DNA of 64,000 nt from Toxonevra muliebris (lineage: Eukaryota > Arthropoda > Insecta > Diptera > Pallopteridae): assembly GCA_963691655.1 (NCBI GenBank), contig OY829329.1:14398708-14462707 (forward strand), in the 5' to 3' direction. Made by a program: the position numbers and the translations under genes. Position 1 is the stretch's first letter; each line of letters opens with the position of its first letter. The notes beneath the pieces are model-generated. The model was not told where the DNA came from. It searched no databases and saw only the letters and a program-made list of their open reading frames with translations. This document shows positions 24,060 to 36,894 of this stretch, one piece after another.

Positions 24060-25442
24060 TATTTGATTCAGTTTGGTATGACTCGACAATCAGGTAGCGC
24101 AACCTAGAAGAATCACCCCGAATCACTTACTTAAGTTCAACTTAAAAGGCATTGACATTAATGCCTAAAGGTCAAAAGACTTTCAACAGAACTTTTCATT
24201 AATATCAGTGTCTATATTCTTACCAGTATGACACAAATTAATATTCTTGACGTTCAAAATTTCAACATACATTAATTTACAACCATAATAATCAAGCAGA
24301 ACTCGAGATATTCCGTCATCATGACAACTAAATACTACCAATGTTATTACGCGTACATTTTCCATGCTGAAATCAGTAACTATGCAATGATAGTTCAATA
24401 ATTATGCAATTATTTTTACCGTTATGCAACTTATAACTACACACACATACACACGCATTTACCAAATTAACCCAAAAACACAGTTCGTGTACCTGAGCAT
24501 TGCATTTGCGGCTTGAAAGTGTGATGCGACCACAATTGTTTCTAAGTATCACATGCTATGAGTGCATAAGTACTAAACAGAAGAGAGAAAGAGAGAGAGG
24601 GACGCAGAGAGAGAGAGAGAGAGATAGTGTGGGTGATTTAAGTTTGACCCCATTTCCCACAATCATGTGGTGTAATCTACAAGTTGCGGTTGTGGTTTGG
24701 CAAAATTATTAAAGGTTATAAGTTCATGCCATATTTATGCTTACCAAACATATGTACATGAATATAAAATGTTGGTTACTATCGATATTGTTTAAATGAT
24801 TTTGCAGACATACACATATGCATGATGTAATATTGGGAAGAATTCTACTTGCAAACGCATTAAATTACAATTCATTTCCAAAAGTTTTGTATAAAAACAA
24901 ATCTGACATTCATAGCAAATTCATTAAAATTTTTATCACACAATCTTGTCATCTCAGTATGTAGTATGTATAACAAAAATACAACAACAATGCTCTCGAC
25001 ATTCTATTAAATGCCTCATGTCATTTACATTGTTCGTTCCCGCTCATTGACAGCGTTTGAAATTACATGTTCACTATAATATTTGGCTGAATATTTTTGG
25101 CAGTGAATTTGATAAGTTATACAGGAAATTAATGTTCAAACAAATTCTATTCAAAAAGTTTAAGAGCGATATATGGACAAAGGAAATTAGGAAAATTCTA
25201 TTATTATTATTATTATTTTTTTTTTTTTGAAAGGAAATAATTTTGAACTATTAGATGCAAAGCAATACTATGATGAGTTACACGAAATTTCGACCTTTAA
25301 GGAAACTAAAGTGAGTGAGTGAAAGTTTTTCTCTTTAGAATATTCCATTCTCAGAAAATAAACTAACCTCTAAAATACTTGAGTTCGACCACTGCTGACT
25401 GTAGACAGTCTATGTTCAGTATAACGGCAGGTGAAAATTACT
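24060..25442. other. AT-rich stretch with CA and GA microsatellites
   Basis: CA-rich sequence near 24440-24455 and a GA-rich tract at about 24577-24624. No coding evidence. GA tracts of this kind can bind GAGA factor in flies, but nothing else here marks a promoter. Confidence 0.5.
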
Positions 25443-25640
25443 GAGAGATTATTCTTGTTATTATGTATGTATGTATGTAAATGTTGTTGTGTGAAGAGAG
25501 CTGAAGCATATCGTGAGAATAATCTCTCTTTACAATTTGACTGAATAGAAGCAGAACTTTTGTTGTTGTAAATATTGTTGTGTTTTTCTTACAGCCACAA
25601 CTAAATTGAAGCATTGCAACGCAGTTCCGTTATTCGGCTC
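25443..25640. repeat. Dispersed repeat, copy 1, with a 13-bp inverted repeat
   Basis: GAGAGATTATTCT (25443-25455) and its complement (25516-25528) form a hairpin around a GTAT microsatellite. The following segment (CTCTCTTTACAATTTGACTG, then AGAAGCAGA, TTGTTGTTG, AATATTGTTGTGTTTT, ACAG) is closely matched at about 26434-26530. Confidence 0.6.
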
Positions 25641-26409
25641 TCGCAAAATTGAGAGAGGCTGTGACGTAGGAGTACTAGTATTTATTCATTGATATATAAA
25701 AATAAGTTGAAAATACACAAAATATTACAGCAAAAAAATACAAAATATTAAAAATGGAAAGTGCATTCAGAAACTGAAACAATTATAGTAAAAATAAATA
25801 ACTAAAATTAAGCTTTTTCAATTTTCTTATAAAAAAGAAAACACAATTACAAAAAAAAAAATGACTGAAGTTTTGTGAAAAAAATAAAAAACTCAACTTG
25901 AAAACATGGAAGAATTGATTGGTGAATTGGCAAATTTTGATGTAATTTAAAAAAAAATCAATGGAAATGAGTTACTTGTAACAAATAGCATCTTGAAGAA
26001 GCATGTAGAGCAAGGCTCAAATGTAAATTGCGATGTAAAAGTGAAGAAGCTATTCTTCCGAGCTAAAATGAACTTTACAATTATAAAATTAAATAAAAGC
26101 ATTCTACGAAATTCATATAAAATTACACAAAAACTGCACAAAACAATTAATTAAAATACGTTGACTGAATTCAAAACAAAAAGTAATAAAGAAAAAAAAA
26201 AAAAAATATGTTCCATATGTGTTTTTACTATTTCACTCTTTTTTGGTTTCTTTTGTGGCACAAATTATGAATGAAAACTACAATATTTTGACTAAAAATA
26301 AATACCAATAACCAAGAATATTTTATTTTAGTTTTATATTTCAAAATAACAACGCTTAAATAAACAATTATCACTATTTTAAGCATTTTATTTAAATGTG
26401 TAAATTTTC

Positions 26410-26680
26410 AGTTACAAAATATATGCAAAATCGCTCTCTCTCTCCTCTACAATTACAATTTAATTGAGTGAAAGCAGAGTTGTTGTAGTTGTTGTTGTTG
26501 TTAATATTGTTGTGTTTTCCTAAACAGATTACCGAAAAACAATGTACATACAAGAGAGAGAGAGAAAGGGAGAGAAAGAGCTTACGAGCATTCAAGCATA
26601 AGTGAGTTGTTAAGCTTTCTCTCCTTTTTTTTGCAGCTCATTTACTGACGAAAGCTTTACTGCGATGAGAGGGAAGAGGT
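26410..26680. repeat. Dispersed repeat, copy 2
   Basis: CTCTCTCCTCTACAATTACA followed by ATTTAATTGAGTGAAAGCAGAG, a TTG run and AATATTGTTGTGTTTTCC parallels 25523-25600. A GA tract lies at about 26553-26581. GAGTTGTTAAGC at about 26605 recurs at 27431. Confidence 0.55.
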
Positions 26681-27203
26681 GGTAGTATGTGAGAGTAGCT
26701 TAAAAGATACTCAACACATTCCGTTATAATCATAATACTCATTATTTGAGTAAAGGAATTTTTAGATGAAAAAAAAAAAAATTGATGTTACCACTTGACA
26801 TTGAGAGAGAATTTTGTGTAATAAATATATTGCCATGTGGACAAATTTGTGTCAGACGATATGGGATAACACCAAATAACTGTTTTTGAAAATTATTGCG
26901 AATGTATTTTAATTTATTCTCCAGATAATCGCCAAAGGTTACTACAGAGGTCAACCATATAAATTAAAATAACTGCACCTTAAACTAATTTATTTGAAAA
27001 CACGTAGAACAAACGTTGTTCGGAATCACAAATACTACCTCTGGGTATGTTTTTATTTGAAATCGGACGTATTGGGCGTTTAAGGGTTAAAGAATAAATT
27101 TATAATCACTTTTTTTACAATAAATGTCCAAATTACGAAAAAAAATACGAGTTTATACATTTATACTCCCAATAGTCAGAATGAGTTAAGTTCTAGCATA
27201 TCA
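26681..27203. other. AT-rich spacer, no gene seen
   Basis: No recognised element. Short minus-strand open frame 26742-26954 has no known motif. Confidence 0.4.
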
Positions 27204-27423
27204 CACACAAACTACAAAAAGAGCACAACTCGAAATTTAAAAGTTTTCCAGGCAATCATAGAAAAATATTTTGTTTACTTATGGATGCTTAAAAAAAAAG
27301 AAGTTTTTGCTTACCTACAGTTGCATAAAAAGTTTATTTTATTGAAAATAATATATAGTTATTCAATATTCATTTCTTGAAAAAATGTATATTTTAAGTT
27401 GTGCTCTTTTTGTAGTTAGTGTG
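27204..27423. mobile_element. MITE with 27-bp inverted ends
   Basis: Left end 27204-27230 and right end 27397-27423 are inverted copies sharing ACTACAAAAAGAGCACAAC with one mismatch near the tip. The element is 220 bp, AT-rich inside, with no open frame. Target-site duplication is not clear (ATAT-like sequence on both sides), so the superfamily is uncertain. Confidence 0.7.
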
Positions 27424-27702
27424 CAATATATGAGTTGTTAAGCTCGCTCTTCACTCTTCTTTATCTCATTTATTCATTGTATGTACAAAAATTACTACTT
27501 TAAAAAGAGTGAAGTGGAGTGAGAGAGCAAGAAAGTTAAGAGAGTATGTTACTATAATTTTTTTGTGTCATACCTAAATTGGAGCATCAGCTTCGTTTAT
27601 CTATCAAAATTCTCTCATGCGTAGACATTTTTGTATGTATGTGTGTTGACAGATAAACAATGATGACTCTTCAATTTATATAGATAAGAATGTTAACGCA
27701 TA

Positions 27703-27830
27703 CTTCCCAAACGATCTCTGCACTCTCTTTACGTTCGTTTTTTTTTTATATGAAGTTTTTACGCTCTCAATTTAAGAGAGCAAAAAACTTCATATAAAAA
27801 AAAAGAGCGGCACTCGGTTGGGGAATCCAT
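27703..27830. mobile_element. Foldback-like element with ~30-bp stem
   Basis: The core stem pairs 27739-27768 (T-run, ATATGAAGTTTTT, GCTCTC) with 27775-27804 across a loop of about six bases, with one bulge. The outer parts also match in inverted orientation: TTCCCAAACGA near 27704 against GGTTGGGGAATCCAT near 27816. Related sequence is found at 49490-49750 (CTCGATTTGGGAATCCATAA near 49731). Confidence 0.65.
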
Positions 27831-29525
27831 CTTAAATGTTCATCTCTCTTTTATATTTACGTTCTCTTTACATACACATATTTATTGCTGCACATATACG
27901 CTCACACACATTACACATAAATGTCTTTTTAAATCTTCTGTAAGCATGTTAAGATAATTAAACAAGAGTTATTTTTTATACACAAACACACACACATATA
28001 AACACATTCCTGCTTATAGATAAATATATATGTACATATATTTAGTAGGATATTCACCTGAAGAAAAACACTTCATAGCACATCACACATCTGCACAGTA
28101 AGTCCTCACTACAATCACTGCCCCACTAAAGAGAACTTCATACACACTTTTCTACACATTTACATACACAAATAACAGATGATCACATGCATACATACAT
28201 ACTTGCATACATTCACATGCAAGTAAACTACGCGGAAATTTGTTTATATATTCAAGTAACAACGAAATCATTAACGACAATGACGTCAACAACGAAAGGG
28301 GAGAAAACTGTCAGATGCCAGTGGCATCACTCTCTGTATAACTGCACATGTGTGTGTGTGTGTTTGTGTTTGTGTATGTTTTAAATACATATTAGTGAAG
28401 CATCATTTGTTAAGAAGTTTTTTTTTCTTGTGTTGTTTGTATTTTTTGCTTTTGCGGAAATGGTGGGAAAAATAAAACAAAAAAAAATTGAAATAAAATA
28501 AACAAAAATATGATTGCAGCTGCCAGTGCGTGCGAGTAAGTGTGTATGTCTGTGTCAGGATTTTGAAGCTTCTTAAAGTTGACGTTAAGCTTGAAAAATA
28601 CAAAAAGAAATATACATACATACTGCAATTAATCAAAGTTTTCTTTTTCTTGTTTTTCTGCTCTTATACATTAAAACAACAAAAGTATATTTCTTTTGCG
28701 TACCTATTTTAAATACCAGAAAATTTTGTTTTGCATTTGCCAAAAATAAAAAACAAAAATTGAAATACGTAAATAAATTGTTTGAATTGCGAAAAAGCTG
28801 GAAATGTTTTTTCTATCGTATACAACTTAAGTCTTCATTTCACTAGCTCATATGTATGCATATTTATTTCTTGAAAATAAGCTAAATGTTTTTGTTAAAT
28901 TCAGCACAAACAAAAAAAAAAAATTGTATAAGTAAGTAAGAAAAAGCAATTTCACTTCTACTTCTCACTTCTCATACAAAAAAGTCAGCATGTTGAAGAA
29001 AATATTTAAGCTGATTTTACTGCGGAGCTTGTTGTCTTCAGTCAGTCAGTTAGTCGTGGTTGCAATTGCGAGTGATGCATGATGATATAAATTCAAAAAA
29101 ATAATTAATTGAAAAATAAAATTAGTTGAAAAGAAGGAAATGTTTTTTTCTTTTTTTAATTCCTTATAGTTCAGTGAACTGTGGAAGCGGAATAACAACG
29201 CAGCTAAACTGTTGTTTCTTTTTTTAATAAATCAAATCAACTAAAATAATTATGGCTGAGATCACAGTTTGACCCAGATGGTATTTTAAAGAGAATAATA
29301 TGGAGTCAAATTGTTTTGGAGGTTTTTATTCAGTTGAATGAGTCTCTGCCTCTGAATTGTTGAAACTTGTTACTAGATTTTTGATACCTGTGATTTTATT
29401 CTTTAATCATCATCCTTTATTTTCTCAATCTCTTACATTCAATTCAATCTACATTCTCAAAATTTTTCCTTTGCTCTCTCTCGATTCTTGACTCTTTACT
29501 CACGATACTTGACCCTTAATCCTTG
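27831..29525. other. AT-rich stretch with CA/GT tracts, no gene seen
   Basis: Contains CA tracts near 27985 and GT tracts near 28350, and A/T runs near 28420-28500. Open frames at 28187-28384 and 28403-28712 are low-complexity. CAGT repeats near 29040 (CAGTCAGTCAGTTAG) are minor. Confidence 0.5.
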
Positions 29526-31002
29526 ATTCTTCATTCTTCATTCTTCATTCTTCATTCTTCATTCTTCATTCTTCATTCTTCATTCTTCATTCTTCATTCT
29601 TCATTCTTCATTCTTCATTCTTCATTCTTCATTCTTCATTCTTCATTCTTCATTCTTCATTCTTCATTCTTCATTCTTCATTCTTCATTCTTCATTCTTC
29701 ATTCTTCATTCTTCATTCTTCATTCTTCATTCTTCATTCTTCATTCTTCATTCTTCATTCTTCATTCTTCATTCTTCATTCTTCATTCTTCATTCTTCAT
29801 TCTTCATTCTTCATTCTTCATTCTTCATTCTACATTCTTCATTCTTCATTCTTCATTCTTCATTCTTCATTCTTCATTCTTCATTCTTCATTCTTCATTC
29901 TTCATTCTTCATTCTTCATTCTTCATTCTTCATTCTTCATTCTTCATTCTTCATTCTTCATTCTTCATTCTTCATTCTTCATTCTTCATTCTTCATTCTT
30001 CATTCTTCATTCTTCATTCTTCATTCTTCATTCTTCATTCTTCATTCTTCATTCTTCATTCTTCATTCTTCATTCTTCATTCTTCATTCTTCATTCTTCA
30101 TTCTTCATTCTTCATTCTTCATTCTTCATTCTTCATTCTTCATTCTTCATTCTTCATTCTTCATTCTTCATTCTTCATTCTTCATTCTTCATTCTTCATT
30201 CTTCATTCTTCATTCTTCATTCTTCATTCTTCATTCTTCATTCTTCATTCTTCATTCTTCATTCTTCATTCTTCATTCTTCATTCTTCATTCTTCATTCT
30301 TCATTCTTCATTCTTCATTCTTCATTCTTCATTCTTCATTCTTCATTCTTCATTCTTCATTCTTCATTCTTCATTCTTCATTCTTCATTCTTCATTCTTC
30401 ATTCTTCATTCTTCATTCTTCATTCTTCATTCTTCATTCTTCATTCTTCATTCTTCATTCTTCATTCTTCATTCTTCATTCTTCATTCTTCATTCTTCAT
30501 TCTTCATTCTTCATTCTTCATTCTTCATTCTTCATTCTTCATTCTTCATTCTTCATTCTTCATTCTTCATTCTTCATTCTTCATTCTTCATTCTTCATTC
30601 TTCATTCTTCATTCTTCATTCTTCATTCTTCATTCTTCATTCTTCATTCTTCATTCTTCATTCTTCATTCTTCATTCTTCATTCTTCATTCTTCATTCTT
30701 CATTCTTCATTCTTCATTCTTCATTCTTCATTCTTCATTCTTCATTCTTCATTCTTCATTCTTCATTCTTCATTCTTCATTCTTCATTCTTCATTCTTCA
30801 TTCTTCATTCTTCATTCTTCATTCTTCATTCTTCATTCTTCATTCTTCATTCTTCATTCTTCATTCTTCATTCTTCATTCTTCATTCTTCATTCTTCATT
30901 CTTCATTCTTCATTCTTCATTCTTCATTCTTCATTCTTCATTCTTCATTCTTCATTCTTCATTCTTCATTCTTCATTCTTCATTCTTCATTCTTCATTCT
31001 TG
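29526..31002. repeat. 7-bp tandem array (ATTCTTC)n, about 210 copies
   Basis: An almost perfect heptamer array of nearly 1.5 kb. I can see one clear internal variant, ATTCTAC near 29832. Seven codons cover three units without a stop, so a 502-codon open frame of the repeat ILHSSFF exists (29523-31031). It has no start context, no complexity and no domain, and is not called as a gene. Confidence 0.98.
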
Positions 31003-31260
31003 ATTCCTTGTTATTGATTTCCGATTTCTGATTTCGGATTTCGGATTTTTGGTTTCTGATTTTTGGTTTCTGATATTCCCGATTTCTGATTTTTGATTCT
31101 TGATTTTTGATTCTTGGTTTTTTATACATGATAATTCATGATTCGTGATTCATGATTCATAATTCGTGATTCGTGAGTCATGATTCGTGATTCATGAGCC
31201 ATGAGTCACGGTTTCTGATTCATGAGTCATGAGTCATGGTTTCTGATTCATGGATTTGGC
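31003..31260. repeat. Degenerate GATTTCTGATT / GATTCATGATTC flank
   Basis: The clean heptamer array passes into irregular units: first GATTTCTGATTTTTG words, then GATTCATGATTCGTGA words. They share the ATTC core with the heptamer and are probably its decayed margin. Confidence 0.75.
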
Positions 31261-32632
31261 TGAAACTCTAAAATTTAACACCTGCGAAATGGTTTCTTTT
31301 TTCATTCCTGATTGTTGTTTTTGTGGATTCTTGCTTCATGATTCTTGATACTTGGCACCTAGTACCTTAAACATCATACTTGATACTTCCAGCATGCTTT
31401 TTGCTTTACTGTTCAGATTTTATTCTCTATGTATACAGTTATATAAAATGTTAAAGTGCGGGAGTGTGTATGAGTAGCATGAGCTTAAATGTGGGTACAA
31501 TTGTGCATTATGTAACTCACAGTTGGCCTCATCAGATAACGTTACATGCACTTGAATGATTTTAAATAGAAATTTCCCAAAACGAAATTCAATTTCAATA
31601 GTTATCATTATGACAGTTTAATACATACTCAAACATATCTTAGAGATTACTATCGTAAATGAGCAAGTAAAATAGAAGTTAAAGCATTTTGGAATACATT
31701 ATTCATGATAGAATTTGCGAACAGGAATAGTTAAGTATGAGTATGTTAATTTAAAAACATTAAATTTAAATTTTAAGGTATGATAATCTGTGAATGCAAC
31801 TAAGTACTCAACTGCAAATGTATCCACAAAACATTGACTGCAAAGTTTTATACTTTTCGAAACTCTGCCACCAATAACATTCAGCCAACCGGAAAGCCAA
31901 AGCAACTAGCTTCATAACCTTGTCACGTGTCCGAGTTTCAATTCTTCAACAAAATCTATACATACATATTCAACCAAAAACAACAATCAGGAAGGAAAAA
32001 GGAAACAAAAACAAAAAAAAAAAAACATTTCACACGTGTTGACTTTTTAGAGTTTCAGCTAAATTAAACTTTGAGGAAAGAAGAACTTTACACATGCATG
32101 CAACAACTTCAGCCATTCAGCCAACCAATAATTCACCAATATGACGTGGAAGATACTGCTGGATACTGCTAGTTGAAATATCAACAGCATGGAAAGCCAA
32201 AGTAACAGTGGCAGAAGCAGCAGCAACAATGGTAGGAGGTACCAGCATCATTGAAAGTATGTGGCAGCAGCAATACTCTTTCGATGTATGTGTAGTTAGC
32301 AGTAGCGAGCAAATTACTTTTGCATTTTTGGTTTTTAGACTCTAATGGCGCTAATGTGTGTTTTATGTTGAAGTTAAAACAAACTGGGCGGAAGCGGACA
32401 AAAAAAGCGAAAAAACACCCCAAACAATTCCGAAAGTTGGCGCAGCTTTTCCTCAGCTTCTGGTTTTTCACCACTACTTAAGTGGGAAACATTTGCAACA
32501 TGTGTTGTTCTCAAGCAGTTTTCTTTTTCATTTCTGTTTCCTTTTTTTTTATAATCGCATCGCTTAAAGAGTTGCGCAACATTAAAATTCGTTAAACGTT
32601 CGGGAAGCTTAAACTTTCACGTTAAACGATAA
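31261..32632. other. AT-rich stretch, no gene seen
   Basis: Open frames at 31420-31905 (minus) and 32181-32567 (both strands) are short and unrecognised. A CAG-rich patch at about 32212-32272 has some exon-like composition, but no splice-bounded frame could be supported. Confidence 0.45.
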
Positions 32633-32661
32633 TAATAATTATAATAATAATAATAATAATA
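32633..32661. repeat. (AAT)n microsatellite
   Basis: Near-perfect trinucleotide run of AAT/TAA units. Confidence 0.9.
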
Positions 32662-32869
32662 TTTTTAAAGTAACTATTTCCTTTAGCTATTTACGGAGCT
32701 TTGCTTGATTGTGATAAACATTTCATTGAAGCAGATATGTAAGAGCATAAAGTTTTGATATTTTGGAGATGAAATACCAGCAACCAATACCAATACTTGA
32801 AAAAGTTGAAGTAGCAGTATTTTTTTAAGTATCCAGTATCCTTATGCAGTATTTTATTTCCCATTATTT

Positions 32870-33240
32870 TGAATTTAAAATTTCGAGCTTTTCAAATATT
32901 TTTAAGTATTTTCAAATACTTTTAAGTACTTTCAAATATTTCCAAATGTTAACAAATATATTCAAGTATTTCAAGTAATTTCAAGTATTTCAAGTAGTTT
33001 CAAGTTTTTCCAATATTTTCAAGTATTTCACGTAGTTTCAAGTATTTTTAGTTAATTTCAGATCACAGATCTTTTTAAATTTTCTTAAGTATTTTCAAAT
33101 GTATTTCAAGAATTTTTAAGTATTTTCAAATACTTCAAGCATTTTAAGGTATTTTAAGTTTTTTAAATACTTTAAGTGGAAATGTCAAAAATTTTCAAAT
33201 AATTTCAAGATTCCCAAATATTTTCAATAATTTTCAAAAT
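32870..33240. repeat. Degenerate TTTCAAGTAT 10-bp repeat, left flank
   Basis: TTTCAAGTAT, TTTCAAATA and TTTTTAAGTA words repeat every 10-14 bp without a larger order. This leads into the higher-order array to the right. Confidence 0.8.
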
Positions 33241-34810
33241 TGTTCAAGTATTTATGTGCTGATTAAATACTCCGAATATTTCAATTATTTTGAAGTATTT
33301 CAAATATTTCATTTTTTTTTTCAAGTACTGTATGTAATTTCTGGTATTTTAAATTATTGTAAAAATTTTTTTAATTCCTTAAATTTTTCCAATATTTCCA
33401 AGTACTTTCAAGTATTTCCAAATATTTTCAATTATTTTGAAAAATTTCAAGTATTCAAGTATTTTCAAGTACTTTATGTAATTTCTGGTGTTTTAAATTA
33501 TTTTACAGATTTTTTTCATTACTTTAATATTTCAAGTACTTTCAAGTACTTTCAAGTATTTTCAAATATTTTCAATTATTTTGAAGTATTTCAAATATTT
33601 CAACTATTTTCAAGTACTTTATGTAATTTCTGGTATTTTAGATTATTTCACAAATTTTTTTAATTCCTTAAATTTTTCCAATATTTTCAAGTACTTTCAA
33701 GTATTTCAAAATATTTTTAATTATTTTGAAGAATTTCAAGTCTCTCAAGTATTTTCAAGTACTTTATGTAATTTCTGGTATTTTAAAATATTTTACAGAT
33801 TTTTTTCATTACTTTAATATTTCAAGTATTTTCAAGTACTTTCAAGTATTTCCAAATAATTTCAATTATTTTGAAGAATTTCAAGTATTTTCAAGTACTT
33901 TATTTAATTTCTGGTATTTTAAATTATTTTACAGATTTTTTTCATTACTTTAATATTTCAGGTATTTTCAAGTACTTTCAAGTATTGTCGAATATTTTCA
34001 ATTATTTTGAAGAATTTCAAGTATTTCAAGTATTTTCAAGTACTTTATGTAATTTCTGGTATTTTAAATTATTTTACAGATTTTTTTCATTACTTTAATA
34101 TTTCAAGTACTTTCAAGTATTTCCAAATAATTTCAATTATTTTGAAGAATTTTAAGTATTTTCAAGTACTTTATTTAATTTCTGGTATTTTAAATTATTT
34201 TACAGATTTTTTTCATTACTTTAATATTTCAAGTATTTTCAAGTACTTTCAAGTGTTTCCAAATATTTTCAATTATTTTGAAGAATTTCAAGTATTTCAA
34301 GTATTTTCAAGTACTTTATGTAATTTCTGGTGTTTTAAATTATTTTACAGATTTTTTTCATTACTTTAATATTTCAAGTACTTTCAAGTATTTCCAAATA
34401 ATTTCAATTATTTTGAAGAATTTTAAGTATTTTCAAGTACTTTATTTAATTTCTGGTATTTTAAATTATTTTACAGATTTTTTTCATTACTTCAATATTT
34501 CAAGTATTTTCAAGTATTTTCAAGTATTTCCAAATATTTTCAATTATTTTGAAGAATTTCAAGTATTTCAAGTATTTTAAAGTACTTTATGTAATTTCTG
34601 GTATTTTAAATTATTTTACAGATTTTTTTCATTACTTTAATATTTCAAGTATTTTCAAGTACTTTCAAGTATTTCCAAATATTTTCAATTATTTTGAAGA
34701 ATTTCAAGTATTTCAAGTATATTATGTAATTTCTTTTTAGTATTGCCAAATATTTTCAAGTACTTTATGTAATTTCTGGTATTTTAAATTATTTTACAGA
34801 TTTTTTTTAT
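33241..34810. repeat. Higher-order satellite of 145-bp and 126-bp units
   Basis: The anchor TAATTTCTGG occurs at about 33335, 33479, 33624, 33769, 33905, 34050, 34176, 34321, 34447 and 34592. Spacings are 144, 145, 145, 136, 145, 126, 145, 126 and 145. From 33905 on, a 145+126 = 271-bp dimer is itself repeated. Within each unit are 10-bp TTTCAAGTAT words plus TTTCAATTATTTTGAAGAA and TTACAGATTTTTTTCATTAC. Open frames on the plus strand are overlapping repeat readings. Confidence 0.92.
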
Positions 34811-35900
34811 TACTTTAATATTTCAAGTATTTTCAAGAAGTATTGCCAAATATTTTCAATTATTTTGAAAAATTTCAAATATTTTCAGATATTTCATGTA
34901 TTTTCTGATATTTTCAGTTATTTTAAAGTTTTTTTTTTAACTATTTTTAATATTTCACGTATTTTCAAATATTTTCAAGTACTTTGTGTAATTTCTGGTA
35001 TTTTCAATTATTTTACAGATTTTTTTAATTATTGTTAATATTTCAAGTATTTTCCAGTACTTTAAAAAATTACCAAATATTTTCAATTATTTTAATGAAT
35101 TTCAAGTATTTCCCAATATTTCGAGTTTTTTTCAAGTATTTGATGTAATTTCTGGTATTTTCAATCATATAACAGATTTTTAAGATTTTTTAAGTATTTA
35201 CAGTACTTTCAAGTATTGACAAATATTTTAAATTATTTTAAAGAATTTCGAGTAGTTTTCGATATTTCCTGGTATTTTAAATTATTTTAAAGTTTTTTTT
35301 TTAATTATTTTTAATATTTCAAGTATTGCCAAATATTTTCGATTATTTTAAAGAATTTCAAGTTTTTCCCAATATTTCAAGTATTTTCAAGCATTTTATG
35401 TCATTTCTGGTATTTTTAATTATTTTACCGAATATTCTCTGAACTATTTTAATATTTCAAGTATTTTCAAATATTTTAAGTAATTACAGTACTTTCAAGT
35501 ATTGCCAAATATTTTAAATTATTTTAAAGAATCCAATTATTTTCTATTATATCAAATATTTTCAAGTATTTTCAAATATGTTAAAGTTTTTTTTTTAATT
35601 ATTTTTAATATTTCAAGTATTTTCAAGTATTACCAAATATTTTCAATTATTTTCAAGTATTACCAAATATTTTCAATTATTTTGAAGAATTTCAAGTATT
35701 TTGCGATATTTCAAGTATTTTCAAGTATTTTTAATATTCCCAGGTATTCAGGTATTTGCAAAATATTTTCAAGTCTTTCAAAGAATTTCAAGTATTTTTA
35801 ATATTCTAAGTATTTCCAAGTATTTGCAAGATATTTCAAAAAATTTTCAATTATTTTCAAATAGTTTCAATTGTATTTCAAGTTTTTTAAGTATATTCCA
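34811..35900. repeat. Degenerate right flank of the 145-bp satellite
   Basis: Same vocabulary (AAGTATTGCCAAATATTTTC, AATTTCTGGTATTTT) but with irregular spacing and many substitutions, ending near 35900. Confidence 0.8.
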
Positions 35901-36894
35901 AAACATATTTCACTGGGCTTATTTAAATTTTATTTGGTACTTGTACTCGTACTTGAAAGTACTCAAGTACTTTGCAGTTCTGCTCAGTATTTAAGGTCAT
36001 GCGTTGAAATGTAGGGTATAAGTATGTGGTGGTTACAGAAGAATGAGTTAAATACTGGGGCCTTTTCTCTTTCTAAAACATTCAATAGAAAAAAAGAGAA
36101 AGCGAATGCAAAGTGTTTGGAATTAAATATTAGTGTGAATTTTAAAAAGAATTTGACTTTGACTTTAGAAATAATCTTAAAAAGTTTCTGTTAAAATCAA
36201 TTAAAATAACTTGAACATGAAACGAATACATGAATATTTCTCTCAGTAACCGCCATTATTCTCTTCACATTATATTCTTTCATTTAAAAATGAAACAAAC
36301 TAATATTTCTTTAGTAAAATACTTTTATTTTGTTTCAAAAACCAAACCAAATCAAATAAAAACGCAGACATCAAATATTTACCATATAGTACATACTTAT
36401 ATGTATATAAAATGCATACTTGCTTCAAATGTCATGGGAGTCCTTCATCGTTATAACTACTTAGTATGTGCCGTGTCAGTCATACACACAAAGCGCACAG
36501 TATATCACTGCAGCTAATCATGATTTGTAATCTAATTTGTTAAGAGACTTGCGAGTTGCAACTCTGTAGCGTGCTGCGTGGTGGAAAAAATAAACGCTTT
36601 GACTTTGTACTTTCAACAAAATATGTATATACATATTCACTTTTTCATATTGGATAAAAGAATAAAAACAAAAACAATAAAGAGACATTTCTTATTTTCA
36701 TTTGCAGCAGCGCATAGCCACGGGATAAATTTACATTGGTGCAGCTAGGGATTTATTAAAAAAAAAAATTCGCAGAAATATAAAAAAAGAAACAAGAGAT
36801 AAAAAATTATAAATTTACATTGAGGTTCAGGGCATCTCCCTCTTTCCCCTGAAACAAATTCTAAGTACATTCATCTGTTGTTAAAAATTGTATA
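35901..36894. other. AT-rich stretch, no gene seen
   Basis: No tandem order or recognised domain. Open frame 36230-36517 has no known motif. Confidence 0.45.

Noticed and set aside
29523..31031. 502-codon open frame in the heptamer array
   Set aside because: Three heptamers make seven codons without a stop, so the frame is an automatic result of the repeat. No sequence complexity or start context.
31130..31260. Telomere-like short repeats (GATTCATGATTC)
   Set aside because: Not an insect telomeric TTAGG repeat; they are decayed relatives of the neighbouring heptamer array.
32212..32280. CAG-rich patch resembling a Gln/Ser-rich exon
   Set aside because: No frame extends across it with credible splice sites, and the surrounding sequence is non-coding in character.
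33256..34740. Overlapping plus-strand frames (YFQVLYVISG-type repeats)
   Set aside because: Different overlapping frames of the same 145-bp satellite, each starting at the repeated TTTTGAAGAA region. 145 is not a multiple of three, so no single long frame exists.
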